A stretch of DNA of 24,144 nt from assembly GCA_035530875.1 (NCBI GenBank), contig DATKUB010000040.1:1-24144 (forward strand). The letters are read 5' to 3'. This DNA is from JANXYY01 sp035530875. GTDB lineage: Bacteria; Actinomycetota; Actinomycetes; Nanopelagicales; Nanopelagicaceae. The translations under genes were made by a program, and so were the position numbers. Of the stretch, positions 1 to 7,071 are shown piece after piece; positions within the stretch are counted from its first letter, which is position 1, and the number at the start of each line of letters is the position of its first letter. A model generated the notes under the pieces. That model did not search any database. It was not told the DNA's origin and saw only the letters and a program-made list of their open reading frames with translations.

Positions 1-400
1 GGACTGCCGCAGCGGAACCAGCACCTCCAACGAGCAACTTCCGCAGAGTCGGACTAGTGAGGAGGGGAGTATCTCCACCGACCACGATCACGGTTCCGCT
101 GAGTTCACCATGCAGTTTCTCTAGCGCATGAAGGGCCGTGCGGGTGGCATGCCCCGTGCCGCCCCGTCGATCTTGGAAGACGGCGTGCGCCTGAGGCGCG
201 ATCTGGGCCAGGTGCGCCTCGACCGCTTCGCGCCCGGCCCCGACGACCACGGCTAGGTGCGTCGGGGTGAGATCCAGGGCAGCGTGCAGGACATGGCCAA
301 GGAGGGTGCGGCCAGCCATGGAATGGAGCACTTTGGGAACGTCCGAGCGCATTCTGGTGCCCTCGCCAGCGGCAAGGACAATCACAGCGGTGGGGGTCAT
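1..400 (-). CDS. glmU: GlmU, bifunctional N-acetylglucosamine-1-phosphate uridyltransferase / glucosamine-1-phosphate acetyltransferase (N-terminal part only)
   Basis: GlmU makes UDP-GlcNAc for peptidoglycan in the cytoplasm. Only the first 133 codons lie in the window; the rest, including the left-handed beta-helix acetyltransferase domain, is beyond position 1. The translation opens with the nucleotidyltransferase signature LAAGEGTRMRSDVPKVLH (residues about 9-26), followed by GGTGHA near residue 80 and the metal-binding stretch GGDTPLL near residue 108. The ATG at 400-398 has a good ribosome site (GGGAG about 8 nt upstream). The gene lies 56 nt downstream of tRNA-Gln on the same strand with no terminator seen between them, so co-transcription is possible. 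The tRNA-Gln–glmU pair is also found in mycobacteria. The family call is secure. Confidence 0.95.
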   Translation of the reverse strand, partial: MTPTAVIVLAAGEGTRMRSDVPKVLHSMAGRTLLGHVLHAALDLTPTHLAVVVGAGREAVEAHLAQIAPQAHAVFQDRRGGTGHATRTALHALEKLHGELSGTVIVVGGDTPLLTSPTLRKLLVGGAGSAAAV

Positions 401-456
401 CAAAGGGCTCCCAGGGTTAAGTGCACCAACGCTCTAACAATATGCCATCGCGCTCG

Positions 457-528
457 CTCCGCCACCAGGTATCGATCCTGGACTTACGGCTTCAAAGGCC
501 GTCGTGCTAGCCACTACACAATGGCGGA
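457..528 (-). tRNA. tRNA-Gln (anticodon TTG)
   Basis: On the minus strand a complete cloverleaf can be folded. The acceptor stem is TCCGCCA pairing with TGGCGGA, and the D stem is GTGT/GCAC with one G·U. The anticodon stem ACGGC/GCCGT encloses the loop CTTTGAA, giving anticodon TTG for Gln codon CAA. The T stem is CCAGG/CCTGG around ATCGATA. The discriminator is G at 457 and no CCA is encoded. Position 54 of the T loop is A rather than the usual T. The gene sits just upstream of glmU. Confidence 0.93.
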
Positions 529-582
529 ACCTGAATTGTGGCGTATTTAGGCGCTGACTCAAATTTGACGTTCAATAGGGGG

Positions 583-1272
583 GTGAGCACTCCAAGTCCC
601 AGAACCAGGATGAGCGGCTCGGAACGTCGAGCCCAGCTGATCAACGTCGGCCGAGGGCTTTTTGCCGAAAAAGGGCTCGAAGGCACCACGGTTGAGGAAA
701 TCGCCGCGGCGGCTGGGGTATCTAAACCAGTGGTCTATGAGCACTTTGGTGGCAAGGAGGGTCTATACGCGGTTGTCGTCGATCGCGAGATGGGCGCACT
801 TCTCGAACTAATTACTTCAAGTCTTTCTAAAGGCGGGCCACGCGATCTTGCCGAAGGAGCCGCCAGAGCATTTCTGACTTACGTCGATACCCGAAGCGAT
901 GGTTTTCGAATCTTGGTTCGCGAATCCCCGCTCGGAACCCAGACCGGATCCTTCGCAACACTCATCAGCGACATCGCCTCTCAAGTTGAGCACATCTTTG
1001 TTCGCGAATTTTCCAAGCGAGGATACGAACCAGAGATCGCACCGCTATACGCCAATATGCTCGTGGGAATGGTCGCTCAGACCGGCATGTACTGGCTTGA
1101 AGCTCGTTCGCCATCAATTGAAGAAGTTGCAACTCACTTAGTGAACCTTGCCTGGAATGGCTTGCATGATTTGCAGCGACTTCCGTTGCACAATGCTGGT
1201 CCCTCGGCACCGTCACCTGCCGACAAGTTTCCGTCGGTCCAGGCAAAGGAGGGCGATGAAGCCAGCGCGTGA
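583..1272 (+). CDS. TetR/AcrR-family transcriptional regulator (glmU-adjacent, Rv1019-like)
   Basis: This is a predicted one-component DNA-binding regulator. The N-terminal helix-turn-helix reads GLFAEKGLEGTTVEEIAAAA and then GVSKPVVYEHFGGKEGLYA, which is typical TetR. The rest is a helical ligand and dimerisation domain without a recognisable ligand motif. Start choice is uncertain. The frame is open from a GTG at 538, but that overlaps the likely tRNA-Gln promoter. GTG 583 gives a 229-residue protein and ATG 610 a 220-residue one; none has a convincing Shine-Dalgarno sequence at normal spacing. I prefer 583 because residues just before MSGSERR look conserved in my memory of mycobacterial relatives. 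The 3' end overlaps the following MarR gene by 17 nt, so the two are probably translationally coupled. Confidence 0.85.
   Translation: MSTPSPRTRMSGSERRAQLINVGRGLFAEKGLEGTTVEEIAAAAGVSKPVVYEHFGGKEGLYAVVVDREMGALLELITSSLSKGGPRDLAEGAARAFLTYVDTRSDGFRILVRESPLGTQTGSFATLISDIASQVEHIFVREFSKRGYEPEIAPLYANMLVGMVAQTGMYWLEARSPSIEEVATHLVNLAWNGLHDLQRLPLHNAGPSAPSPADKFPSVQAKEGDEASA
1245..1253 (+). promoter_or_regulatory. Strong Shine-Dalgarno fixing the MarR start
   Basis: AAAGGAGGG lies inside the end of the TetR gene, just upstream of ATG 1256. It decides this start over the ATG at 1148 that opens the same frame, and supports coupled translation of the two regulators. Confidence 0.8.
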
Positions 1273-1771
1273 CGAAGTCGACCGCATTGTCGCCGAGTGG
1301 CGCCAGGAGCGACCAGACCTTGACGTTTCGGCGCTCGAAGTACTGTCGCGAGTAACCCGGTTAGCCAGGCACCTCGACCGTGCGCGTAAGAGTGCGTTCG
1401 CCAAACACAACTTAGAGACTTGGAGTTTTGACGTACTCGCGGGCTTGCGCCGAGCGGGCGCCCCATATGAATTATCGCCAGGGCAATTACTACAGGAGAC
1501 CCTGGTAACGAGTGGAACGATGACAAACCGCATTGATAGATTACAAGAACTCGGATTAGTGGAACGCCGCCCAGAGCCAAATGATGGTCGCGGAATACTC
1601 GTCTCCTTGACGCCTGCCGGAAAGACATTAGTCGACGACGCTCTTGATGATTTGCTAGCGAGCGAAGAGAACCTGTTGTCTAATCTTTTGAAAGAGGAGC
1701 GGATCCAACTGGCGGAAATGCTTTGCACCGTCCTAACCCCATTTGATTCTGCCGATCAACCTTCTACTTGA
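1256..1771 (+). CDS. MarR-family winged-helix transcriptional regulator
   Basis: This is a 171-residue predicted repressor or activator. The winged helix is visible: LSPGQLLQETLVTSGTMTNR is the recognition region, LQELGLVERRPEPNDGRG is the wing with the family's DxR (D-G-R) motif, and LTPAGKTLVDDAL starts the dimerisation helix. The start at 1256 is set by a strong ribosome site (1245-1253) and overlaps the TetR gene by 17 nt, so the two regulators form a coupled pair. The 3' end overlaps the convergent ABC-F gene by 16 nt (1756-1771). The target is unknown. In mycobacteria, as I recall, mfd follows the TetR gene here, so this MarR gene is a local difference. Confidence 0.9.
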   Translation: MKPARDEVDRIVAEWRQERPDLDVSALEVLSRVTRLARHLDRARKSAFAKHNLETWSFDVLAGLRRAGAPYELSPGQLLQETLVTSGTMTNRIDRLQELGLVERRPEPNDGRGILVSLTPAGKTLVDDALDDLLASEENLLSNLLKEERIQLAEMLCTVLTPFDSADQPST

Positions 1772-3528
1772 GCCACCGCTGCTAACCAAGCCGCTTCCAA
1801 CTCCTCTTTGGAGGCGATCAGGGCCGCCAGTTCAGCATCCAACTTCGCAACTTTCTCAAATTCGCTGGCATGCACCACTAGGCGCTCGTGCAGAGTTCGC
1901 TCTTTCTCGTCCACCCTCTCCATCGCTCGCTCAAGACGGGCAATCTCCTTGCGCAGTAAACGGAGTTCGGCAGCAGAAGTGGTCTTTGCTGACATGGATC
2001 CGCCAACCGGTTGAAGCGGCGCACTAGCCCGCAATTCAAGGTATTCCTCAACTCCACGTGGCAAATCCCTTAGTGCACCGTCGCCAAGGAGTCCAACAAA
2101 TCGATCGCAAACGCGTTCCAAGAAGTAGCGATCGTGGGAAACCACAAGCAGTGTGCCAACAAAATCGTCAAGCAAATCCTCTAGCGCACCAAGAGTTTCA
2201 ACATCGAAATCGTTCGTAGGTTCGTCAAGTAGAAGCACATTCGGGCCATTCATAAAAATTCGGGTCAACTGGAGTCTCCGACGCTCGCCACCGGAAAGAT
2301 CAGCAACGGGCGTCCATTGCGCGTCGGCTCCGAAGCCGAGTCGCTCACAGAGTTGCGAGGCAGACAATTCGCGGCCACGACCCATGTCGACTCGCATCGC
2401 GACATCTTCAACAGCTTCAAGCAGTCGCCACTTCGGATTCAACTCATCAAGATGCTGCGAAAGGTAGCCAATTTTGACGGTAACGCCGGTAACTATTCGT
2501 CCGGCGTTCGGCTTAACTTCGCCCATCAGCATTCGAAGGAGTGAAGTTTTTCCAGAACCGTTGACGCCGACAATTCCGATTCGATCTCCAGGACCAACAT
2601 TCCAAGTCAGATGATCGATCAACTCATGACCACCCAAATTGAGTGCTGCATCGTGAGTTTCGTAGACGGTTTTGCCAAGACGAGCGCCAGCGAAACTTAG
2701 GAGTTCACTCTCATTGCGCGGCGGTGGTTCGTCATTGATCAGTTGATTTGCCGCATCTATCCGAAACTTCGGTTTGGTCGTCCGAGCTGGCGGCCCGCGC
2801 CTTAACCAAGCCAGCTCTTTCCGGATCAAGTTTTTTCGCCGGGCATCCTCGGCCGCGGCTTGACGCATCCGCTCCGCCTTTGCCAATACGTAGGCCGAAT
2901 ACCCACCGTCGTACTCTTCGACTCCGCCACGAATAACTTCCCACGTGCGATCGCTCACCTCATCGAGGAACCAGCGATCGTGAGTGATCACAGCGACAGC
3001 CAAGCCTCGTCGGCTCTGAAGATGTGCCGCCAGCCAAGCGACCGCTTCGACGTCTAGATGATTCGTCGGTTCATCAAGAAGTAGGAGATCTAGATCGGCG
3101 ATTAGCAATCTAGCCAGACTCGCACGACGCTTCTCGCCACCTGAAAGAGGGGCAATCTTCCGTTCAAAAACGGATTGATCGTGGCTGCCAAAGAGTGCAG
3201 TGAATACTTCCCGAATTCTGGAATCAGTGGCCCATTCGTGCGTTGCACGATCGCCGAGGACAAAATCCCGGACCGTCTCGTACTTGCCGCTCTGGTCTTC
3301 CTGGGCGAGAATTCCGATCCGCACGCCACCGCCGCTGGTTACTCGACCGCTATCTGCCTTCTCGACCCCGGCCATCACGCGAAGCAACGTGCTTTTCCCA
3401 CCGCCATTGCGACCAACGATGCCGATGCGTTCACCCTCGCCAATCCCAAGCGAAATGTCCTGGAGTACCGGATCTTTTCCGTAGGACTTGGAGACGGACT
3501 CAAGATTTATCAGATTGCGAGGCGGCAC
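1756..3528 (-). CDS. ABC-F family ATPase (ribosome-associated, Uup/EttA type)
   Basis: This soluble ABC-F protein has two ATPase domains and no membrane segment; the family acts on the ribosome. With the GTG start at 3528 it has 590 residues. Domain 1 shows Walker A GRNGGGKS (about 39-46), signature LSGGE (about 128) and DEPTNHLD (about 152). The linker between the domains is charged and helical (EDARRKNLIRKELAWLRRG). Domain 2 shows GVNGSGKT (about 321), LSGGE (about 411) and DEPTNDFD (about 435). A C-terminal helical tail of about 55 residues is rich in Glu, Lys and Arg and resembles the Uup coiled coil. The frame is open to 3615, but that start would lie inside ispE. GTG 3528 begins one base after the ispE stop, consistent with one operon. 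Its exact role (antibiotic resistance or translation factor) cannot be told. Confidence 0.92.
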   Translation of the reverse strand: MPPRNLINLESVSKSYGKDPVLQDISLGIGEGERIGIVGRNGGGKSTLLRVMAGVEKADSGRVTSGGGVRIGILAQEDQSGKYETVRDFVLGDRATHEWATDSRIREVFTALFGSHDQSVFERKIAPLSGGEKRRASLARLLIADLDLLLLDEPTNHLDVEAVAWLAAHLQSRRGLAVAVITHDRWFLDEVSDRTWEVIRGGVEEYDGGYSAYVLAKAERMRQAAAEDARRKNLIRKELAWLRRGPPARTTKPKFRIDAANQLINDEPPPRNESELLSFAGARLGKTVYETHDAALNLGGHELIDHLTWNVGPGDRIGIVGVNGSGKTSLLRMLMGEVKPNAGRIVTGVTVKIGYLSQHLDELNPKWRLLEAVEDVAMRVDMGRGRELSASQLCERLGFGADAQWTPVADLSGGERRRLQLTRIFMNGPNVLLLDEPTNDFDVETLGALEDLLDDFVGTLLVVSHDRYFLERVCDRFVGLLGDGALRDLPRGVEEYLELRASAPLQPVGGSMSAKTTSAAELRLLRKEIARLERAMERVDEKERTLHERLVVHASEFEKVAKLDAELAALIASKEELEAAWLAAVAQVEG

Positions 3529-3529
3529 A

Positions 3530-4459
3530 TCAACGACTTTCGGTAACTCGAGCTCCGGGCATCGGCCCGACTGCTCGAAGGATTTGGCCAGCGACTCCAC
3601 TGGCGCTGAGGGCAACTGTGAGATCTAGTGCGTGATCGGAGTCTCTTGCGAGAAATGCCACTGTGGGTCCCGAGCCAGAGACGATACTGCCAAGGGCGCC
3701 GTACTCCTCGCCGACGTCAAGAAGCAGTCGAAGTGCCGGGCGCAACGAACAAGCAGCTGGTTGCAGATCATTCATCAAAGCCTTGCCAAGCGCTTGCGCA
3801 TCGCCATTTCGAAGAGCGTGCATGAGCGCATCAGTGACCCGCGGCGCAGAAATCTCTCGTCCTTGGCGGAGACGATCGCACTCTGCATATACGGCCTGAG
3901 TCGAAAGTCCTTGATGGGAGATGACAAGTACCCAGTGGTAGTCCCCACGAGCCAGCGCTGGCGAAAGCGCTTCGCCGCGACCAGAGCCGATTGCGGTTCC
4001 ACCCGCGAGCGCAAAGGGAACATCGCTTCCAAGTTCTGCCGCAAATTCATTGAGTTTGGTGCGTCCGATGCTTCCGCCGAGAAGTTGTTCAACAGCGATT
4101 AAAGTCGCTGCGGCATCTGCGCTGCCACCGGCCAACCCTGCCGCGACTGGAATGGATTTGAGAATGTGTAAGGCGATATCTGGCGAGAGGCGCATTTCCT
4201 GGGCAATTAGAAGTGCCGCACGATAGGCCAAATTTCGCTCATCGACCGGAACGCCAGAGATGAAATCGCCACTGAGGGAAATGGTAATTCCAGTTCCTGC
4301 CTGGCCGAATTGAGCTGTCACTTCATCACTCAAAGAGATGGCCTGATAGACGGTAGCAACATCGTGGTAGCCGTCTTTACGCAGCGGCCCAACCGACAAG
4401 TTGAGGTTGATCTTCGCTGGAACGCGAACAACAACCCGTGGAGACTTCATGCCACTCAC
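3530..4459 (-). CDS. ispE: IspE, 4-diphosphocytidyl-2-C-methyl-D-erythritol kinase
   Basis: IspE phosphorylates CDP-methylerythritol in the non-mevalonate (MEP) isoprenoid pathway. It is a GHMP kinase of 309 residues, the usual length. The substrate motif PAKINLNL is at residues 14-21 with Lys16. The glycine-rich ATP loop AGLAGGSADAAATL lies around 107-120, Asp146 (in GSDVPF) matches the catalytic Asp, and SGSGPTV is near the C-terminus. The ATG at 4459 overlaps the rsmA stop as ATGA, so translation is coupled. The ABC-F gene follows one base after its stop. The alternative ATG at residue 4 would change little. Confidence 0.96.
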   Translation of the reverse strand: MSGMKSPRVVVRVPAKINLNLSVGPLRKDGYHDVATVYQAISLSDEVTAQFGQAGTGITISLSGDFISGVPVDERNLAYRAALLIAQEMRLSPDIALHILKSIPVAAGLAGGSADAAATLIAVEQLLGGSIGRTKLNEFAAELGSDVPFALAGGTAIGSGRGEALSPALARGDYHWVLVISHQGLSTQAVYAECDRLRQGREISAPRVTDALMHALRNGDAQALGKALMNDLQPAACSLRPALRLLLDVGEEYGALGSIVSGSGPTVAFLARDSDHALDLTVALSASGVAGQILRAVGPMPGARVTESR

Positions 4460-5316
4460 CCTATGCGAGCCTTGGCCGATGCGATTGCGACAAAGTCAGC
4501 CAGGGCCAACTCTTCACCGCGAGCAGTAGGCGGGACGCCTGCAGCAACGAGAAGTGCTTCGGACTTGGCTGTAGACCCAGCCCAGTGGGCTAGGGATGGC
4601 CTGAGCATCTTGCGCCTGGTCGCGAAGGCCGCATCGATCACTGCAAAGACTTGCTGCCTGCTCACCGACGTGGCCGGAGGCTCTTGTCGAACAAAGGCCA
4701 CCAAGCCGGAATCCACATTGGGCACTGGCCAGAAAACGCTACGGCTCACCGCGCCGGCAAGGGAGATTTTGGCCCACCAGGCTGCTTTAACGCTCGGAAT
4801 GCCGTACGACTTATCTCCTGGTTTTGCCGCCAACCGGTCAGCCACCTCGGACTGAACCATCACCAGCCCAGATCTAAGCGAAGGAAAACGCTCGAGCATC
4901 AAAAGTAAGACTGGCACGGAAATGTTGTACGGCAAATTTGCAACGAGAATCGTCGGCTCTTTGCCGTCAAGACTCTTTATTTGCATCGCATCTGCATTTA
5001 TAACCGTCAAGTGTTCAGCTTGCTCAGGCAGGCGCTCGGTGATCGTCTGTGACAGCGCTCCGGCTAAAACAGGATCAATTTCAATGGCGACAACTTCGCC
5101 AGCGGCTTGGAGCAGCACGATTGTCAGGGACCCAAGCCCTGGCCCTATTTCGAGAACTAAATCTCGCTCTTCGACCCCAGCAACCCGAACGATCTTTCGG
5201 CAGACATTGGCATCGATCACAAAGTTCTGCCCGAGGCGCTTGGTCGGTCTAATGCCCAATGATTGAGCCAGTGCACGAATCTCGCTTGGGCGCAGCGCCA
5301 CCTGTTCCCCAGCCAT
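4456..5316 (-). CDS. rsmA: RsmA (KsgA), 16S rRNA adenine(1518/1519) dimethyltransferase
   Basis: This enzyme dimethylates two adjacent adenines in the 3' hairpin of 16S rRNA using SAM during late small-subunit assembly. The 286-residue protein shows the N-terminal LGQNFVID (about 28-35), SAM motif I EIGPGLGSLT (about 56-65), acidic motif AIEIDPVL, and the catalytic NLPYNIS (127-133). SVFWPVPNVDS and the C-terminal helical domain complete the family. It is followed by ispE through an ATGA overlap and preceded by rpfB at 18 nt. The rsmA–ispE pair is a common actinobacterial arrangement. No strong ribosome site is seen before ATG 5316. Confidence 0.96.
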   Translation of the reverse strand: MAGEQVALRPSEIRALAQSLGIRPTKRLGQNFVIDANVCRKIVRVAGVEERDLVLEIGPGLGSLTIVLLQAAGEVVAIEIDPVLAGALSQTITERLPEQAEHLTVINADAMQIKSLDGKEPTILVANLPYNISVPVLLLMLERFPSLRSGLVMVQSEVADRLAAKPGDKSYGIPSVKAAWWAKISLAGAVSRSVFWPVPNVDSGLVAFVRQEPPATSVSRQQVFAVIDAAFATRRKMLRPSLAHWAGSTAKSEALLVAAGVPPTARGEELALADFVAIASAKARIG

Positions 5317-5334
5317 GAGGGACAGCGTAGGCGA

Positions 5335-6150
5335 TCAGGACCAGAAGAGTTTCCCGCAGACCGGCCAGGCACGCCAGCCGCGAATCTTGAACAAGCGCTT
5401 AGCCCGCATCAACTGAACTGCAGCTGAATAATCCATCGGGTTACCAACACCGCCCGCTGTTTTCCAGGCAGTTAATGAGAATTGAAACATTCCAAAATAT
5501 CCATACTTACTATTGCTGGATCTTGGATTTCCGCGCGACTCACAAAATGCCACAGCCGTCCAATTCAATTCATCGATAGTGCGTGGTCTGATCCCGACTA
5601 TGACCTCCCGGGCATGAGCAGGCTTGAGGGTTATTTTGCTTAGCGTTCTGACACCAACAACTTTTCCGTCGGAGATCGACTCGATTGCGTGAACGACCGC
5701 AAGACCGTTTGCGCCTCGAGATTTAACGATTCTCTTTCCGACCATCATCTTCTTATCTAGAGTCTTCTTGAGTACAAACGGTATTTTTACTTGTTTTGTG
5801 AATCCGACCTGCTTGATTCGAGTTATTCGGATGCGTAAGTCAGAAACGATTTCGGCGGGCAGAGGTCTGCTTATCAAGTCGAGTGGGCCCAAGGAAATGT
5901 GTAACTCCTTGATGACATCCCCCACCGTAAGTGCGGTGGTTTTAAGACTCTGGCTTCGACCATCGGCGATTACTCGCACTCGCTCTGGTAATCGAATTTG
6001 AACAGGAAGGATCGAGAACGAGTTAGAAACGCTCGTTAATGCACTGACTGACCTCTTTGGCGAAACGCCTTCTGTTGCGCTTGCCGGGGAAGCCAGCGAG
6101 ATAGTAAGTGGCATTACAAGCGTCAAAATTGCAACGCGAGACGCGATCAC
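5335..6150 (-). CDS. Resuscitation-promoting factor, RpfB-like (DUF348–G5–Rpf lysozyme-like domain), secreted
   Basis: Rpf proteins are secreted muralytic enzymes that help dormant actinobacteria resume growth. The 271-residue protein begins with a signal peptide (hydrophobic 7-20, ASPASA near 20-25). A single DUF348-like segment follows (about 48-92), then a G5-like region (about 105-188) and a C-terminal Rpf domain (about 192-271). In the Rpf domain, Cys203-Glu204 and Cys265 (in WPVC) match the conserved disulfide and catalytic Glu of RpfB, and GYFGMFQFS matches the fold core. Mycobacterial RpfB has three DUF348 repeats, so this one is short. GTG 6150 has AGG about 8 nt upstream. It heads the rpfB–rsmA–ispE–ABC-F run. 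Confidence 0.93.
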   Translation of the reverse strand: MIASRVAILTLVMPLTISLASPASATEGVSPKRSVSALTSVSNSFSILPVQIRLPERVRVIADGRSQSLKTTALTVGDVIKELHISLGPLDLISRPLPAEIVSDLRIRITRIKQVGFTKQVKIPFVLKKTLDKKMMVGKRIVKSRGANGLAVVHAIESISDGKVVGVRTLSKITLKPAHAREVIVGIRPRTIDELNWTAVAFCESRGNPRSSNSKYGYFGMFQFSLTAWKTAGGVGNPMDYSAAVQLMRAKRLFKIRGWRAWPVCGKLFWS

Positions 6151-6249
6151 CTTTGGAACCTATCCAGCAAGACGCCATTGAGCCAATCGTTACACGCCTA
6201 ATACAGAATGAATCCGACGCAAGATCCTGTGAATCATGGTGCAAAAAGG
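6151..6249 (-). promoter_or_regulatory. Leader/promoter interval of rpfB
   Basis: This 99-nt gap is the largest break in the minus-strand run from rsmI to the ABC-F gene. It probably carries the rpfB promoter. A TATTAG hexamer on the minus strand could be a -10 box, but no good -35 partner is seen. The gap is too short, and lacks recognisable motifs, for a c-di-AMP (ydaO) riboswitch of the sort known upstream of some actinobacterial rpf genes. Confidence 0.3.
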
Positions 6250-7071
6250 TCAGAAGGGTCCAAATACCCGCGTTGCGGTCTGGCTGATTGCCTCTGCGAC
6301 AATTTCTGGATCTTCTTTCCGAACCTGCGCAATCGCCCTAATTGTTACTGGAATTAAGTAAGGCGCGTTAGGGCATCCGCGATATGGCACCGGCGTCAAA
6401 AAAGGCGCATCGGTTTCTACGAGCAATTGATCAAGTGGAACCTGTAACAAGGCTTCGCGCAATTGCGGCGCATTGGAAAAAGTTACGGTTCCAGCAAACG
6501 AAAGAATATATCCTGCGGCAACACACTCTCTGGCCATGCCTTCATCCCCAGAAAAACAATGGAAAATCACTTTTTCTGGTGCGCCCTCTTCACGCAGTAT
6601 CCGAAGAACATCATCGTGCGCATCACGATCGTGAATCATTAGAACCTTGTTATGACGCTTCGCGATTGCGATGTGCTCTCTAAATGAATGCGCTTGCACA
6701 TCTCGCCCCGGCTCGGCGGTCCGAAAGTAATCAAGGCCGGTCTCACCAATCGCCCGTACTCGAGATTCACCGGCCAAATCATCAATGATGGCAAGTGCTT
6801 TGGCTAGATCGTCAAGCCTTGGGGCGTCATTCGGATGAATCGCGATTGCGGCTAAAACTTGTCCAGGCCAGGCATTGGCGCAGTCAACGGCAAAACGAGA
6901 TGATTCAACGTCACAACCGACTTGTACGACTCGATCTATGCCAACCGAAGCGGCCTCAGCGAGCACGGCGGCTACTCCCACACCGCCGGGTCCACCCTCA
7001 GTAAAAATATCTAAATGGCAGTGCGCATCGACCGTTCTGGTTCTTAACGGTTCAGGAAGGGGAGGCTTCAC
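6250..7071 (-). CDS. tatD: TatD-family metal-dependent hydrolase/DNase
   Basis: This is a TIM-barrel metallohydrolase of the YcfH/TatD group, with nuclease activity known in some members. The N-terminal metal motif is VDAHCHLD (His17 and His19 from the GTG start). AIGETGLDYFR carries the bridging Glu, HDRDAHDD and FHCFSGD carry the further histidines, and VETDAPFLTP supplies the last Asp. The frame is open to 7146, but that extension lies inside metG. GTG 7071 overlaps the metG stop as GTGA and gives a normal 273-residue protein. The metG–tatD–(rpfB)–rsmA order is classical for actinobacteria. Confidence 0.93.
   Translation of the reverse strand: MKPPLPEPLRTRTVDAHCHLDIFTEGGPGGVGVAAVLAEAASVGIDRVVQVGCDVESSRFAVDCANAWPGQVLAAIAIHPNDAPRLDDLAKALAIIDDLAGESRVRAIGETGLDYFRTAEPGRDVQAHSFREHIAIAKRHNKVLMIHDRDAHDDVLRILREEGAPEKVIFHCFSGDEGMARECVAAGYILSFAGTVTFSNAPQLREALLQVPLDQLLVETDAPFLTPVPYRGCPNAPYLIPVTIRAIAQVRKEDPEIVAEAISQTATRVFGPF

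Noticed and set aside
538..582. GTG 538 as the start of the first TetR protein
   Set aside because: It lies ten bases from the tRNA-Gln 5' end, within the likely tRNA promoter, and would add an unconserved leader of 15 residues.
3529..3615. N-terminal extension of the ABC-F protein to 3615
   Set aside because: It would overlap ispE by 86 nt and adds residues with no family match. GTG 3528 directly follows the ispE stop.
6151..6249. c-di-AMP (ydaO) riboswitch upstream of rpfB
   Set aside because: Only 99 nt are available and the conserved riboswitch motifs are not seen.
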